Shown in pieces: positions 16,228-24,997 of a stretch of DNA of 64,000 nt (position 1 is its first letter; each line of letters opens with the position of its first letter). The notes beneath the pieces are model-generated. The model did no database searches, was not told where the DNA came from, and saw only the letters and a list, made by a program, of their open reading frames with translations. A program made the position numbers and the translations under genes. This DNA is from Shinella yambaruensis (GTDB lineage: Bacteria; Pseudomonadota; Alphaproteobacteria; Rhizobiales; Rhizobiaceae), in contig NZ_JALJCK010000002.1 in the NCBI RefSeq assembly GCF_022899355.1, positions 248,001 to 312,000 on the forward strand, given 5' to 3'.

Positions 16228-17394
16228 ATGACGCTTATCACCCGCCGCCGCACGCTCCAGGGCCTTGCCGGCATTGCCGCCGTCTCGGCGCTCGGCGCGC
16301 CGTCCATCCTGCGTGCAGCCGACACGATCAAGCTCGGCTTCCTGTCGGGCCTCACCGGCCTTGAAACCATTCTCGGCGAAACGCAACTGCACTGCTTCGA
16401 GCTTGCGGTGGAAGAGCTGAACGCGGCCAACGGTATCGGCGGCCGCAAGATCGAATATGTCGTCGAGGACGACCAGACGACCACCCGCGGCGCCATCGAA
16501 AAGGCGCGCAAGCTGGTGTTCGAGGACGAGGTCGTCGCGACCATGGGCATGATCGCTTCGCTGGAGCACGTCGCCGCCCGCTCCGTCACCAGCCCGGCGA
16601 ACCATATCCTGATGTACTCGACCTATTACGAGGGCGGGGTCTGCGAGAAGAGCTTCTTCTCGACCGGGCAGGTGCCGAACCAGCAGATCGTGCCCTCGCT
16701 CGGCTGGTTGACGAAGAACACCGGCAAGACCGTCTACGTCATCGGCTCCGACTACATCTGGCCGCGCGCCTCGACGGAAGTCATCAAAACGGAGATCGAA
16801 AAGCTCGGCGGCAAGCTGCTCGGCGCGGAATTCGCCCCGTTCGGCACGCAGGACTTCGCGCCGATCTTCGACCGTGCGAGGGCGGCCAATCCGGATTTCA
16901 TCTGGATGATGGTGGCGGGCGCCGACGTCATCACGGCCCTGAAGCAGTACCAGTCCTTCGGCTTCAAGCAGCAGCTCTTCTCAAATGCGCTGGACGAGCT
17001 GTTCTCCTTCGCCCATCCGGAACTGACGGCCGGCACGCTGTCCAACCAGGCCTACTTCATGAAGCTGGACACGCCGCGCAACAAGACCTTCACGGAGGCC
17101 TTCGCGAAGAAGTACGGCGCGGACAAGCCCATCAACGCCATCGGCGAGGCGGCCTATGACGGCGTCCATCTCTATGCCGCCGCCGTGGAGAAAGCCGGAT
17201 CGACGGAAACCGACGCGGTCATCAAGGCATTGCGCGAGGTGGAGTTCGATGCGCCGCAGGGCAAGGTCAACTTCGCCGCCAACAATTGCCTGCGCACCAA
17301 CTCCATCCTCGCTCGCGGCACGCCGGACGGCCATTGGGAAACCGTCGAGAACTTCGGCCAGATCGACCCGGACGTGCCTGGATGCACCCTTTGA
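16228..17394 (+). CDS. Tat-exported amide/urea-type substrate-binding protein (AmiC/UrtA family)
   Basis: A 388-residue periplasmic binding protein of the branched-chain/amide class. The start at 16228 follows AAGGGGAACTGAA and gives a twin-arginine leader (ITRRRTLQGLAGIAAVSALGAPSILRAA). AmiC/UrtA-like marks: IKLGFLSGLTG, ELAVEELNAANGIGGRKIEYVVEDDQTTT, VYVIGSDYIWPRASTEV and FAPIFDRARAANPDFIW. It follows its LivHMGF-like transporter genes and overlaps the second amidase by 13 bases. Both amidases and this family's preference point to an amide or urea-like ligand; its identity is not readable. Confidence 0.9.
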   Translation: MTLITRRRTLQGLAGIAAVSALGAPSILRAADTIKLGFLSGLTGLETILGETQLHCFELAVEELNAANGIGGRKIEYVVEDDQTTTRGAIEKARKLVFEDEVVATMGMIASLEHVAARSVTSPANHILMYSTYYEGGVCEKSFFSTGQVPNQQIVPSLGWLTKNTGKTVYVIGSDYIWPRASTEVIKTEIEKLGGKLLGAEFAPFGTQDFAPIFDRARAANPDFIWMMVAGADVITALKQYQSFGFKQQLFSNALDELFSFAHPELTAGTLSNQAYFMKLDTPRNKTFTEAFAKKYGADKPINAIGEAAYDGVHLYAAAVEKAGSTETDAVIKALREVEFDAPQGKVNFAANNCLRTNSILARGTPDGHWETVENFGQIDPDVPGCTL

Positions 17395-18683
17395 ACGACA
17401 TCCTCACCTCGGCGAAAGCGGCACGTGCCGCTTTCCTGTTCGGCACGGCAGGCGCCGAGGAGATGGCCCGGGCGATGCTGGCGGGCATCGCCCGGGACAA
17501 TCCCCGCCTCAATGCCTATCGCGAGGTGCTGGAAAGCACGGCGCTCGCCGAGGCGCGTGCCGCGGATGCCGCCAGGATGGCGGGCCGCGATCCCGGGCCG
17601 CTTGCCGGGCTCTGCGTGGCGGTGAAGGAAAACATCGATACCGTGCCGGCACAGGCAAGTGCCGGCATGCGATTCCTTCGCGACCGGAGGGCGGTAAAGG
17701 ACAGCTGGATCACCGCGAGATTGCGTGCGCTCGGCGCGACGATCGTCGGCACGACGATCAGCGATCCGGGCGCCTTCGGGGTACGGACCGCCGAGGTGGT
17801 GCATCCTGGGGATACGACGCTCTCCGTCGGCGGTTCTTCGGGCGGTTCGGGTGCGGCGCTGGCGGCGGGGCTTTGCCATGCGGCGATCGGCACCGATACC
17901 GGAGGCTCCATCCGGGTGCCGGCCGCGCTGTGCGGCGTGGCGGGCCTGAAGCCGAGCGCCGGCCGATGGTCCCTTGCGGGCGTATGGCCGCTCGTGCCCT
18001 CGCTCGACCACGTCGGACCGATGGCGCGCACGGGCGAGGACCTGCTGCTCCTGGCAGAGGCCCTAGACCCCGACATGCCGGCGCGCCCGGCCGCGCGCCG
18101 TGTCGCTTTCGACCCGGCCTGGGTCGCCGAGTGCGATGGCGACGTGCAGGCAGCCTTCGGGCAGACGCTGACGGCGCTGACGCGCAAGGGTGTGGCGGTG
18201 TCCGAAGCGCGCCTGCCCGCGCTCGATCGGGTGGCGGCGGTGCACGGCACGATCTTCTGCGTCGAGACGGCCGCCTTCTATCGCAGCTTCGTCGCGCCCG
18301 GCGTCGAGTTGCCGCGCGAGGGGCAAGGTGCCGTCAACCATGCGGATTCGATCACCATGGCGGCTTATCTGGCTGCCTGCCGCGATCGCCAGCAGATGCG
18401 GGCCGCCGTCGATGCGATCCTTGCGGACGGCACGGTGATCGTGAGCCCGACGACCGCGGTGGCGCGTGCGCCGAAAGACGCGCAAAGCCTTGCGGTCGGG
18501 GGGACGGAACGGGATTTCACCTATGGATTGGTACGGCTGACCTGCCTCTTCGACCACACGGGCCACCCCGCCGCGGCTCTGCCGGCCGCAGGTGGCAGCC
18601 TGCAGGTCGTTGCCGCCCGCGACGCCGACCGCTCGACTCTCGCGCTGCTGGAGAACGGCCTCTCTTCCAGCACCGGCGTGTGA
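17382..18683 (+). CDS. Amidase-signature amidase (last gene of the amide operon)
   Basis: A 433-residue amidase, distinct in sequence from the first gene of the operon. The triad is complete: Lys in VAVKENIDTV (K82), VGGSSGGSGAA (S152/S153) and nucleophile Ser in TDTGGSIRVPAA (S176). It resembles the allophanate-hydrolase/AtzF-like and short amidases more than the GatA type, without an extra C-terminal domain. The ATG at 17382 lies inside the binding-protein gene (13-base overlap), so translation is probably coupled; a TTG at 17391 is an alternative. Two amidases in one operon suggest two sequential hydrolyses or two related amides. Confidence 0.88.
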   Translation: MHPLNDILTSAKAARAAFLFGTAGAEEMARAMLAGIARDNPRLNAYREVLESTALAEARAADAARMAGRDPGPLAGLCVAVKENIDTVPAQASAGMRFLRDRRAVKDSWITARLRALGATIVGTTISDPGAFGVRTAEVVHPGDTTLSVGGSSGGSGAALAAGLCHAAIGTDTGGSIRVPAALCGVAGLKPSAGRWSLAGVWPLVPSLDHVGPMARTGEDLLLLAEALDPDMPARPAARRVAFDPAWVAECDGDVQAAFGQTLTALTRKGVAVSEARLPALDRVAAVHGTIFCVETAAFYRSFVAPGVELPREGQGAVNHADSITMAAYLAACRDRQQMRAAVDAILADGTVIVSPTTAVARAPKDAQSLAVGGTERDFTYGLVRLTCLFDHTGHPAAALPAAGGSLQVVAARDADRSTLALLENGLSSSTGV

Positions 18684-18702
18684 TGAAGGCGACGATCAAC
18701 CC

Positions 18703-18735
18703 CCTGCTTGGGCCGCTTGCGCGGCCCCGCGGCAG
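18703..18735 (+). terminator. Terminator-like hairpin at the end of the amide operon
   Basis: Inner stem GGGCCGC (18710-18716), loop TTGC, GCGGCCC (18721-18727), extended by an outer CCTGC/GCAGG pair (18703-18707 and 18731-18735). It lies between the convergent second amidase and RidA-like genes, so it may serve both directions. No T tract is present. Confidence 0.6.
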
Positions 18736-18740
18736 GACCG

Positions 18741-19217
18741 CTAGTTCATGACGACCACGGCTTCCACCTCGAAAAGCATGGGGTCGATCGCAAGCCTGGG
18801 AACGGGAACGAGGGTCTGCGCCGGCAGCGCTTCACCGAACATTTCCTTAACGCTCTGGGTCAGCACCCCAAGCTTCGCCATGTCGTGATCGACCACGAAT
18901 ACGGTGAGCTTGGCGACCTGATCCGGCCTTGCCCCGAGCGCATCCAGGGCAGCGCGCAAATTTGCGTAGGCTTGTTTCACCTGGGCCGCGAAGTCGGGTG
19001 ACAAGGCCCCCGTGCTGTCCTGGCCGCCCTGTCCGGAGACATAGGCAAGCCTGGCGCCTGCAGGGACGATGACCGCCGTGCTGTAGCCGTTCGGCGTCGG
19101 GTCGCCGAGGGTCGGCGGGTTGACGATGCTCAGCTCGTTCGCGGCCGCCGCAGCGGAGATTCCGGTTGCCATGATGATGAGCCCTCCAATGAGCAGATGC
19201 TTGGTTGCACGTGGCAT
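18741..19217 (-). CDS. RidA/YjgF family protein with an export signal
   Basis: A 158-residue protein. Residues from about 28 onward show the RidA fold (VIVPAGARLAYVSGQGGQD, QAYANLRAALDALGARPDQVAKLTVFVVD, PAQTLVPVPRLAIDPMLFEVEAVVV). The Arg of the substrate-carboxylate site (in PVPRLA) is present. Unlike the cytoplasmic enamine/imine deaminase RidA, it begins with a convincing signal peptide (HLLIGGLIIMATGISAAAAA), so it should act in the periplasm. The ATG at 19217 has AAGGACC upstream. It is divergent from a YafY-type regulator. Its substrate is unknown. Confidence 0.88.
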   Translation of the reverse strand: MPRATKHLLIGGLIIMATGISAAAAANELSIVNPPTLGDPTPNGYSTAVIVPAGARLAYVSGQGGQDSTGALSPDFAAQVKQAYANLRAALDALGARPDQVAKLTVFVVDHDMAKLGVLTQSVKEMFGEALPAQTLVPVPRLAIDPMLFEVEAVVVMN

Positions 19218-19304
19218 GATTTTGGTCCTTGGGGTCTAAGACAGGTCGGAGCGAGCATCGGCGTGTCGTCTGCTCGTGGCCGACGACGCATTCTAAGCGG
19301 CCAT

Positions 19305-19325
19305 ACCTGTCAATTTCTGTCAGGT
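19305..19325. promoter_or_regulatory. Candidate operator between ridA-like and YafY-like genes
   Basis: ACCTG at 19305-19309 and CAGGT at 19321-19325 form an inverted repeat, and inside it TGTCA occurs twice as a direct repeat. It lies 18 bases before the regulator start and 88 bases before the divergent RidA-like start. This fits a YafY/WYL regulator site, inferred from position. Confidence 0.5.
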
Positions 19326-19342
19326 TGGATTACGCTTTTTCG

Positions 19343-20314
19343 ATGCGTGCAAGCCGCCTTCTGTCCATTCTGACGACCCTGCAAGCGAAGGGACATGTCA
19401 CCGCCCAGGCGCTGGCCGCCGAGTGCGAGGTTTCGCTGCGCACGATCTATCGAGATGTGGATGCGCTCAGCGCAGCGGGAATCCCGGTCTACAGCGTGCA
19501 GGGCAGCAGCGGAGGCTATCGGCTGCTCGAGGGCTACCGGGTCCGCCTGAACGGCTTGTCCTCGACCGAAGCCGAGGCGCTGTTCCTGGCCGGCCTTACG
19601 CGCCAGGCGGCTGATCTGGGGTTGGGCGCCGTTGCAGCGAGCGCGCGCACAAAGCTTCTGGCCGCCTTGCCGGAGAGCATGCGATCCGGGGCGATGAGGG
19701 CGCGATTCCACTTCGATGCGCCGGCCTGGTTCGCCGAGGCCGAGGCCCTGGACCACCTGCCCGCCGTTGCCGATGCCGTGTGGAACCAGCGTCCTATCCG
19801 CATGCGCTACCAAAGCCGGAAGGCTGACAGGGAGCGGCGCGTCGAGCCTCTTGGAATCGTCCTGAAAGGCGGCGCCTGGTATCTGGTCGCTCGCGCCGAC
19901 AACGCTGTCCGCACCTTCCGCCTCTCCCGGGTCGGGAAGATGGAGGTGCTTGATGAACGCTTTGACTATCCGGAAGGGTTCGACCTCGAAGCATATTGGA
20001 CCGAGAGCATCAGGCGTTACGAGGTGGACCTTCATCCCAATCGCGCTGAAATCCGGCTGTCGCCCTGGGCTATGGGCATGATGGAGGAGCTTCTGCCCCC
20101 CTATGTCCGCACCGGCGCCGTTGTTTCCGAGGAGGCCGACGCGCGGGGCTGGCGACGGGTAATCCTTTCGGTCGGTTCCATCGCTCACGCCGCGGTGGAG
20201 ATCCTGCGCTTTGGAGCGGACGCAGAAGTGATCGGGCCGCCGGAGCTTCGCGCCAAAATGGCGGAGATCGTCGGCACTCTGGCGCAGGTCTATGCCGGTG
20301 AGGATCCGGGGTAA
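19343..20314 (+). CDS. YafY-type (HTH_11 plus WYL domain) transcriptional regulator
   Basis: A 323-residue regulator. The N-terminal HTH_11 domain is clear (RASRLLSILTTLQAKGHVTAQALAAECEVSLRTIYRDVDALSAAGIPVYS), with the GGYRL turn after it. A WYL ligand domain spans about residues 135-215 (IRMRYQ, PLGIVLKGGAWYLVARADNAVRTFRLSRV), followed by a WCX-type C-terminal extension. The start at 19343 places the HTH at the usual N-terminal position; the frame is open further upstream but without family sequence. Divergent orientation to the exported RidA gene suggests it controls that gene and itself. Confidence 0.9.
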   Translation: MRASRLLSILTTLQAKGHVTAQALAAECEVSLRTIYRDVDALSAAGIPVYSVQGSSGGYRLLEGYRVRLNGLSSTEAEALFLAGLTRQAADLGLGAVAASARTKLLAALPESMRSGAMRARFHFDAPAWFAEAEALDHLPAVADAVWNQRPIRMRYQSRKADRERRVEPLGIVLKGGAWYLVARADNAVRTFRLSRVGKMEVLDERFDYPEGFDLEAYWTESIRRYEVDLHPNRAEIRLSPWAMGMMEELLPPYVRTGAVVSEEADARGWRRVILSVGSIAHAAVEILRFGADAEVIGPPELRAKMAEIVGTLAQVYAGEDPG

Positions 20315-20399
20315 GACCTTGCCGCTCTCGTTCCGGACCGGGTCTCAAGCATCAGGCTGACCATGGGGGGCGGACGGATCGGCGGCTTCGCGCAACGCC

Positions 20400-21314
20400 C
20401 TATTTCCGCGATGCTCCGTACCGGTCATACTTTCGTGTCTGCCGCACCAGCCAGTCCCGAAACAGAATGATGCTCGGCTGGTGGGCTTTGCGTTCCGGGT
20501 AGACCACGAAGTACGAGTCGCCTGAGGGGATGGCGTCGCCGAAAGGCATATGCAGCTTGCCCTGGGCAAGTTCAGGCTCGATGAACGAGATCGGGATCAC
20601 CGCGATCCCGACACCATGGACGGCGGCATTGATGAGCATGTCGTTATGGGAAAACCGCGTTCCCTGGATTCGTCCGCTATAGCTGAGCCCGGCGACCCGC
20701 AGCCAGTGCAGCCAAAGGCTGGGTCGACTGGCATTCTGCAGCATCGGGAATTTCGAGAATTCCAGCGGATCGAGCCGTGTCCCCGGCGGGATCAGGCCGG
20801 GAGAGGAAACGACGGCGAGCTTCTCCGTGAACAGCTCGATGGCGCGCGCATGAAGCCACGTGCCCGCGCCGCGCAATATGGCGATGTCGAGCCGTGTCGT
20901 TTCGAAATCGACGCTCGGAAGGGCCGGGGCAATCTCGAGCGGTATGTCCGGATTGGCCGCGATGAAGGAGCCCAGCCGTTCGGGAAGCCAGCGAGACGCC
21001 AAGGTATAGTGCGTGCCAATCATCAGCGAGGAATCCACGCTGCGTCCCCGCACCGCGTCGATCGAGATTTCCTGCAGCCTGTCGAGCGACAGCGCGAGGT
21101 CGCGATAGTAGGTGGCCCCCACCTCGGTCAGGACCAGCCGCGGCCCGGAGCGGTGGAAAAGCGGCACCCCGAGAAAATTCTCCAGGTTCCTGATCTGCCG
21201 GCTGATCCCGCTCTGGGTCAGCCCGAGATCCTCCGCCGCCCGCGTGAAGCTCATGTAGCGCGCGGCCGCCTCGAAGGCGTGGAGCGCGGAGAGGGAGGGG
21301 AGGTAGCGTCGCAT
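20400..21314 (-). CDS. LysR-family regulator (GcvA-like) of the amino-acid uptake operon
   Basis: A 304-residue LysR regulator with HTH LPSLSALHAFEAAARYMSFTRAAEDLGLTQSGISRQIRNLE, wing GVPLFHRSGPRLVLTEVG, and co-inducer domain from about residue 85. The ATG at 21314 is chosen, though its ribosome site is poor; an in-frame TTG 15 bases upstream is possible. It is divergent from the transporter operon at 21484 and so probably its activator. The shared gap has AATCATG (21328) and CATGATT (21364) as a widely spaced inverted repeat. Confidence 0.88.
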   Translation of the reverse strand: MRRYLPSLSALHAFEAAARYMSFTRAAEDLGLTQSGISRQIRNLENFLGVPLFHRSGPRLVLTEVGATYYRDLALSLDRLQEISIDAVRGRSVDSSLMIGTHYTLASRWLPERLGSFIAANPDIPLEIAPALPSVDFETTRLDIAILRGAGTWLHARAIELFTEKLAVVSSPGLIPPGTRLDPLEFSKFPMLQNASRPSLWLHWLRVAGLSYSGRIQGTRFSHNDMLINAAVHGVGIAVIPISFIEPELAQGKLHMPFGDAIPSGDSYFVVYPERKAHQPSIILFRDWLVRQTRKYDRYGASRK

Positions 21315-21483
21315 GCCCCGTTTTATCAATCATGACTAAAACTCATGCAAGAGAGAATTTTTCCATGATTTTCATCCGACCCGGGATGCGTCAGGTTCTT
21401 TCCAGAATAATCCAAACAGGAAGTTCAAGGTGGCCCGTGCGAACCGGACGGGCCGGCTGAAACTCCATAAAAAGGGGAATGCC

Positions 21484-22317
21484 ATGATCAACAGAAGACA
21501 CTTCAACAAATTCCTGGGGCTGGCCGCGATTTCCGCGGCGGCCTCGCTGCCTGCGCTGCGCGCCAGCGCGAACACCTCGCTCGAGCGGGTCAAGGCGTCG
21601 GGCGTCCTGCGCATCGGCGGCGTCGCGGACGGCGCGCCCTATTACCAGAAGAGTTTGGCGGACGGTTCCTGGCGCGGGTTCTATGTCGATATCTGCCAGA
21701 AGCTGGCGGACGACCTCGGCCTGAAGCTGTCGATCCTCGAAACCACCTGGGGCAACTCCGTCCTCGACCTGCAGGCGGACAAGGTGGACGTGTTCTTCGG
21801 CCTGAACCCTACCCCCGAGCGCCAGAAGGTGATCGATTTCTCCGGCCCCGTCTTCCGCAACGCCTTCACCATGGTCACGCGCAAGGGGCTGGAGGCGAAG
21901 ACCTGGGAGGACTTCGACAAGCCCGAGATGCGCATCGCCGTCGATGCCGGCTCCTCCCATGATGCGGCGGTCTCGCGCCATGCTGCCAAGGCGGAGGTCG
22001 CCCGGCTGAAGACGGCGAGCGACGCCACGGCCGCCCTTCAGGCCGGCCGCGCCGACGCGCAATGCCTCGTCCTGATCCTGGCTCTGACGCTGCGTGCGAA
22101 AAATGCGGCGATCGGTGATCTGGTCATGCCGACCCCGCCCGACTTCACCACCTCCAATGCCGGCTTCCGCCGGGAAGAAGACGGCTCCTGGAAGGAATTC
22201 GTCGACCAGTGGATCACCGCCAACCGCGAGAGCGGTTTCGTCCGCGATGCGATCGTGCGCAACATGGGCCTCGTCGGCGTCAAGGAAAGCGACTTCCCGC
22301 CCAATTTCGAGATCTGA
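21484..22317 (+). CDS. Polar amino-acid ABC transporter substrate-binding protein
   Basis: A 277-residue SBP family 3 protein. The leader NRRHFNKFLGLAAISAAASLPALRASA contains twin Arg and may use Tat. Family marks: VLRIGGVADGAPYYQK, GFYVDICQKLADDLGLKLSILE, DVFFGLNPTPERQKVIDFSGP and IAVDAGSSHDAAV. GGGGAA stands 8 bases before the ATG. It is first in an operon with one permease, one ATPase and several catabolic enzymes, and is followed by a very stable hairpin. The ligand is likely an amino acid or N-methylated amino acid, judging by the enzymes; not proven. Confidence 0.9.
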   Translation: MINRRHFNKFLGLAAISAAASLPALRASANTSLERVKASGVLRIGGVADGAPYYQKSLADGSWRGFYVDICQKLADDLGLKLSILETTWGNSVLDLQADKVDVFFGLNPTPERQKVIDFSGPVFRNAFTMVTRKGLEAKTWEDFDKPEMRIAVDAGSSHDAAVSRHAAKAEVARLKTASDATAALQAGRADAQCLVLILALTLRAKNAAIGDLVMPTPPDFTTSNAGFRREEDGSWKEFVDQWITANRESGFVRDAIVRNMGLVGVKESDFPPNFEI

Positions 22318-22328
22318 TCCTCCCTCAT

Positions 22329-22352
22329 CCGGCGAAGCTTCGGCTTCGCCGG
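22329..22352 (+). terminator. UUCG-tetraloop hairpin after the binding-protein gene
   Basis: CCGGCGAAGC (22329-22338), loop TTCG, GCTTCGCCGG (22343-22352): a perfect 10-bp stem closed by the extra-stable C(UUCG)G tetraloop. There is no T tract. Between binding protein and permease, it probably protects the upstream message or reduces read-through into the permease. Confidence 0.75.
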
Positions 22353-22382
22353 CATCGGATTTTCGAAGATCGGGTTCGCATC

Positions 22383-23042
22383 ATGTATCAATGGGATTTT
22401 TCCATCCTGTGGGACTATCGCTGGATTTTCCTGCAGGGTCTCGGCGTCACCGTGAGTTTCACGCTCGCCATCATCGCCGGCGGCCTGGTCGTCGGCCTGG
22501 CGGCGGCGATCGGCCTCCTGTCGCGCTTCGCCGTGCTGCGCGGCGTCTCGCTGGGCTTCATCGAAATCTTCCGCTGCACGCCCGTGCTCGTGCAACTGAT
22601 CTGGTGCTACTACGCCCTGCCGATGCTGGCGGGTGTCGAAATGACGCCCGTGACGGCTTCGCTCCTCGCCCTGTCGTGTTATGGTGGCGCCTTCTATGCG
22701 GAGATCATCCGGGGCGGCATCGTCTCCATAGATGCGGGACAGTCCGAGGCCGCCTCGGCGCTGGGCATGACGCCGGCGCTCGCCATGCGGCGGATCATCC
22801 TGCCGCAGGCGCTGCGGCGCATGGTGCCGCCGCTGATGAACCAGTCGATCCTCCAGTTCAAGAACACCTCGCTCGTCTCCGTGCTGGCGGTTCCCGATCT
22901 CGTCTATCAGGGGCAGATGGCGGCGCATGACAGCTTCCGGCCGCTGGAGACCTATACGGCGGTGGCTGCGGCCTATTTCGCCATCCTTTTCCCGCTGACC
23001 TTGTTCGTCCGCTGGCGCGAGCGCAGGAGCGAAGAGACATGA
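22383..23042 (+). CDS. Polar amino-acid ABC transporter permease (HisM/GlnP type)
   Basis: A 219-residue inner-membrane permease with about five membrane segments. The amino-acid permease EAA loop is present (QSEAASALGMTPALAMRRIILPQALRRMVPPLMNQ), with IEIFRCTPVLVQLIW and YGGAFYAEIIRGGI upstream. Only one permease gene is present, so it must act as a homodimer. The ATG at 22383 lacks a strong ribosome site. The stop overlaps the ATPase start by 4 bases. Confidence 0.92.
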   Translation: MYQWDFSILWDYRWIFLQGLGVTVSFTLAIIAGGLVVGLAAAIGLLSRFAVLRGVSLGFIEIFRCTPVLVQLIWCYYALPMLAGVEMTPVTASLLALSCYGGAFYAEIIRGGIVSIDAGQSEAASALGMTPALAMRRIILPQALRRMVPPLMNQSILQFKNTSLVSVLAVPDLVYQGQMAAHDSFRPLETYTAVAAAYFAILFPLTLFVRWRERRSEET

Positions 23043-23815
23043 CGACCTCCCAAACCGCCATGATCGACATCACGGGCCTGCGCAAATCCTTCGGCCCCCT
23101 GGAGGTGCTGAAGGACATCAATCTTCAGGTGAAGGCGGGCGGCGTGGTCGCGCTCCTCGGTCCCTCGGGATCGGGAAAATCGACGCTGCTGCGCTGCATG
23201 AACCTCCTGGTCGTGCCCGATGCCGGCCGCATCCGCGTCGGGGACACCACGTTCCAGTTCGGCGCGTCGACCGAACGGCCCGGGACGAAGCCGCTTGCCG
23301 CCTTCCGCTCGCGCACCGGCATGGTGTTCCAGAACTTCAACCTCTTCCCGCACATGACGGTTCTGGAGAACGTGATCGAAGCGCCCATCCATGTACGCAG
23401 GCTCGACCGCAAGACCGCGATCGACCTCGGCATGTCGCAGCTCGAGAAGGTCGGCCTCGCCGACCGGGCGAGCCAGCGCCCGCAGACGCTTTCCGGCGGC
23501 CAGAAACAGCGGGTGGCGATCGCCCGGGCGCTGGCGATGGAGCCGAGCGTCATGCTGTTCGACGAGGCCACCTCCGCGCTCGACCCCGAGCTCGTCGGCG
23601 AGGTGCTGCAGACCATGCAGCAACTGGCGGCCGACGGCATGACCATGGTGATCGTCACCCATGAGATCGCCTTCGCCCGCGACGTCGCCGACCGGGTGGT
23701 CTTCATGCGCGACGGCTACGTGGTCGAGGAGGGCCCGGCGGGCGAGGTCATCAATACACCGAGGATGGAGGCGACGAAAACCTTCCTCAGCCACTTCCAC
23801 AAGGGTGCGATCTAG
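23039..23815 (+). CDS. Polar amino-acid ABC transporter ATPase (GlnQ/HisP type)
   Basis: A 258-residue ATPase: Walker A GPSGSGKST, Q-loop MVFQNFNLFPHMTVLENV, signature LSGGQKQRVAIARAL, Walker B VMLFDEATSALDPE and switch His VTHEIAFARDVADR. The FNLFPHMT wording is typical of amino-acid importers. A short insertion after the Walker A region (FGASTERPGTKPLAAFRSR) is family-normal. It powers the permease encoded just upstream. Confidence 0.93.
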   Translation: MTTSQTAMIDITGLRKSFGPLEVLKDINLQVKAGGVVALLGPSGSGKSTLLRCMNLLVVPDAGRIRVGDTTFQFGASTERPGTKPLAAFRSRTGMVFQNFNLFPHMTVLENVIEAPIHVRRLDRKTAIDLGMSQLEKVGLADRASQRPQTLSGGQKQRVAIARALAMEPSVMLFDEATSALDPELVGEVLQTMQQLAADGMTMVIVTHEIAFARDVADRVVFMRDGYVVEEGPAGEVINTPRMEATKTFLSHFHKGAI

Positions 23816-23839
23816 CGCAACCCGCACGAGGCACAGGTC

Positions 23840-24961
23840 ATGGAAACAATCAGCGCACTTCGGGTCTTCCTGATCGAAAGCCCGATCAAGATGGCCCGGC
23901 AGCAGGGTGTCGGCGACGTCAAGGGAACGGTCAAGCGCGTCCTGGTGGAGCTCACCTCCTCGTCCGGCATCGTCGGCTGGGGCGAGGCGGCGCCGTGGGA
24001 GGTCTTCACCGGCACGGCCGAAGCCGCCTTCGCCGCCATCGACGTCTATCTCCGGCCGCTGGTGATCGGCGCCCCGGTCGACCGCATCCGCGCCCTCGGC
24101 CTGAAGATGAAGAAGGCGCTGGTCGGCCATGGCGAGGCCAAGCTTGCCATCGAGACCGCGATGTTCGACATCCTCGGCAAGTCCTGCGGCCTGTCGATCG
24201 CCGACCTCCTTGGCGGGCGCGTGCGCGACACCATCCCGCTCTCCTTCTCGATCGCCGATCCGAGCTTCGAGGCGGACATGGAGCGCATGAAGGAGATGGT
24301 GCCGAACGGGCACCGGCTCTTCAAGGTCAAGACCGGGGTGAAGTCCCACCGGGACGACCTCAGGCATCTGGAGGCGATCCGCAACGCCTTCGGCGACGCG
24401 GTGGACCTGCGCCTCGACTACAACCAGGCGCTCGAACCCTTCGGCGCCATCGCCATCCTGCGGGACGTCGACCGGTTCCGCCCCACCTTCATCGAGCAGC
24501 CGGTGCCGCGCGAATGCCTTGCGGCCATGGCCTCCTTCGCCGCCGATCTCGACACGCCGATCCTTGCCGACGAGAGCTGCTTCGATGCCCGCGACCTGAT
24601 GGAGATCGTCAGGCTGCAGGCCGCCGATGCGATTTCCGTCAAGCTGATGAAGGTCGGTGGCCTGTTCAACGCACAGGCCCTGATGGCGATCGCCGACCTG
24701 GCGCATGTGCCGGGCTACGGCGGCACGCTCTGGGAAGGGGGCGTGGCGCTTGCCGCCGGAACCCAGTTCATCGCCGCCACGCCCGGCGTCTCGCTCGGCT
24801 GCGAATTCTACATGCCCCATCACGTGCTGACGGAGGACGTGCTGGAGGCGAAGATCGAGAACCGCAACGGCGAGGTCGTCGTCCCGGACGGGCCGGGCCT
24901 CGGCGTCATCGTCTCGCAGGCATCGCTGCGCGAGAACGCGCGCATCCTCTGCGAGCGATAG
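23840..24961 (+). CDS. Enolase-superfamily enzyme (muconate-lactonising/racemase subgroup)
   Basis: A 373-residue protein with the MLE-subgroup catalytic set: KxK in LFKVKTG, metal ligands in RLDYNQA, FIEQPVP and ILADES, and the opposite-face Lys in ISVKLMKVGG. Enzymes of this subgroup abstract an alpha proton from a carboxylate: cycloisomerases, dipeptide or N-acyl-amino-acid racemases, and proline-betaine epimerases. In this operon, between an amino-acid importer and an FAD amine oxidoreductase, an epimerase or racemase preparing the imported substrate is the best guess. It begins 24 bases after the ATPase stop. The exact substrate cannot be read from sequence. Confidence 0.85.
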   Translation: METISALRVFLIESPIKMARQQGVGDVKGTVKRVLVELTSSSGIVGWGEAAPWEVFTGTAEAAFAAIDVYLRPLVIGAPVDRIRALGLKMKKALVGHGEAKLAIETAMFDILGKSCGLSIADLLGGRVRDTIPLSFSIADPSFEADMERMKEMVPNGHRLFKVKTGVKSHRDDLRHLEAIRNAFGDAVDLRLDYNQALEPFGAIAILRDVDRFRPTFIEQPVPRECLAAMASFAADLDTPILADESCFDARDLMEIVRLQAADAISVKLMKVGGLFNAQALMAIADLAHVPGYGGTLWEGGVALAAGTQFIAATPGVSLGCEFYMPHHVLTEDVLEAKIENRNGEVVVPDGPGLGVIVSQASLRENARILCER

Positions 24962-24997
24962 CGGGCAACACGAAACATCATTCGGAGACGTTCCTTT

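Noticed and set aside
21328-21370. AATCATG and CATGATT inverted repeat in the LysR/binding-protein gap
   Set aside because: Arms are 29 bases apart and AT-rich; too weak to call an operator on its own.
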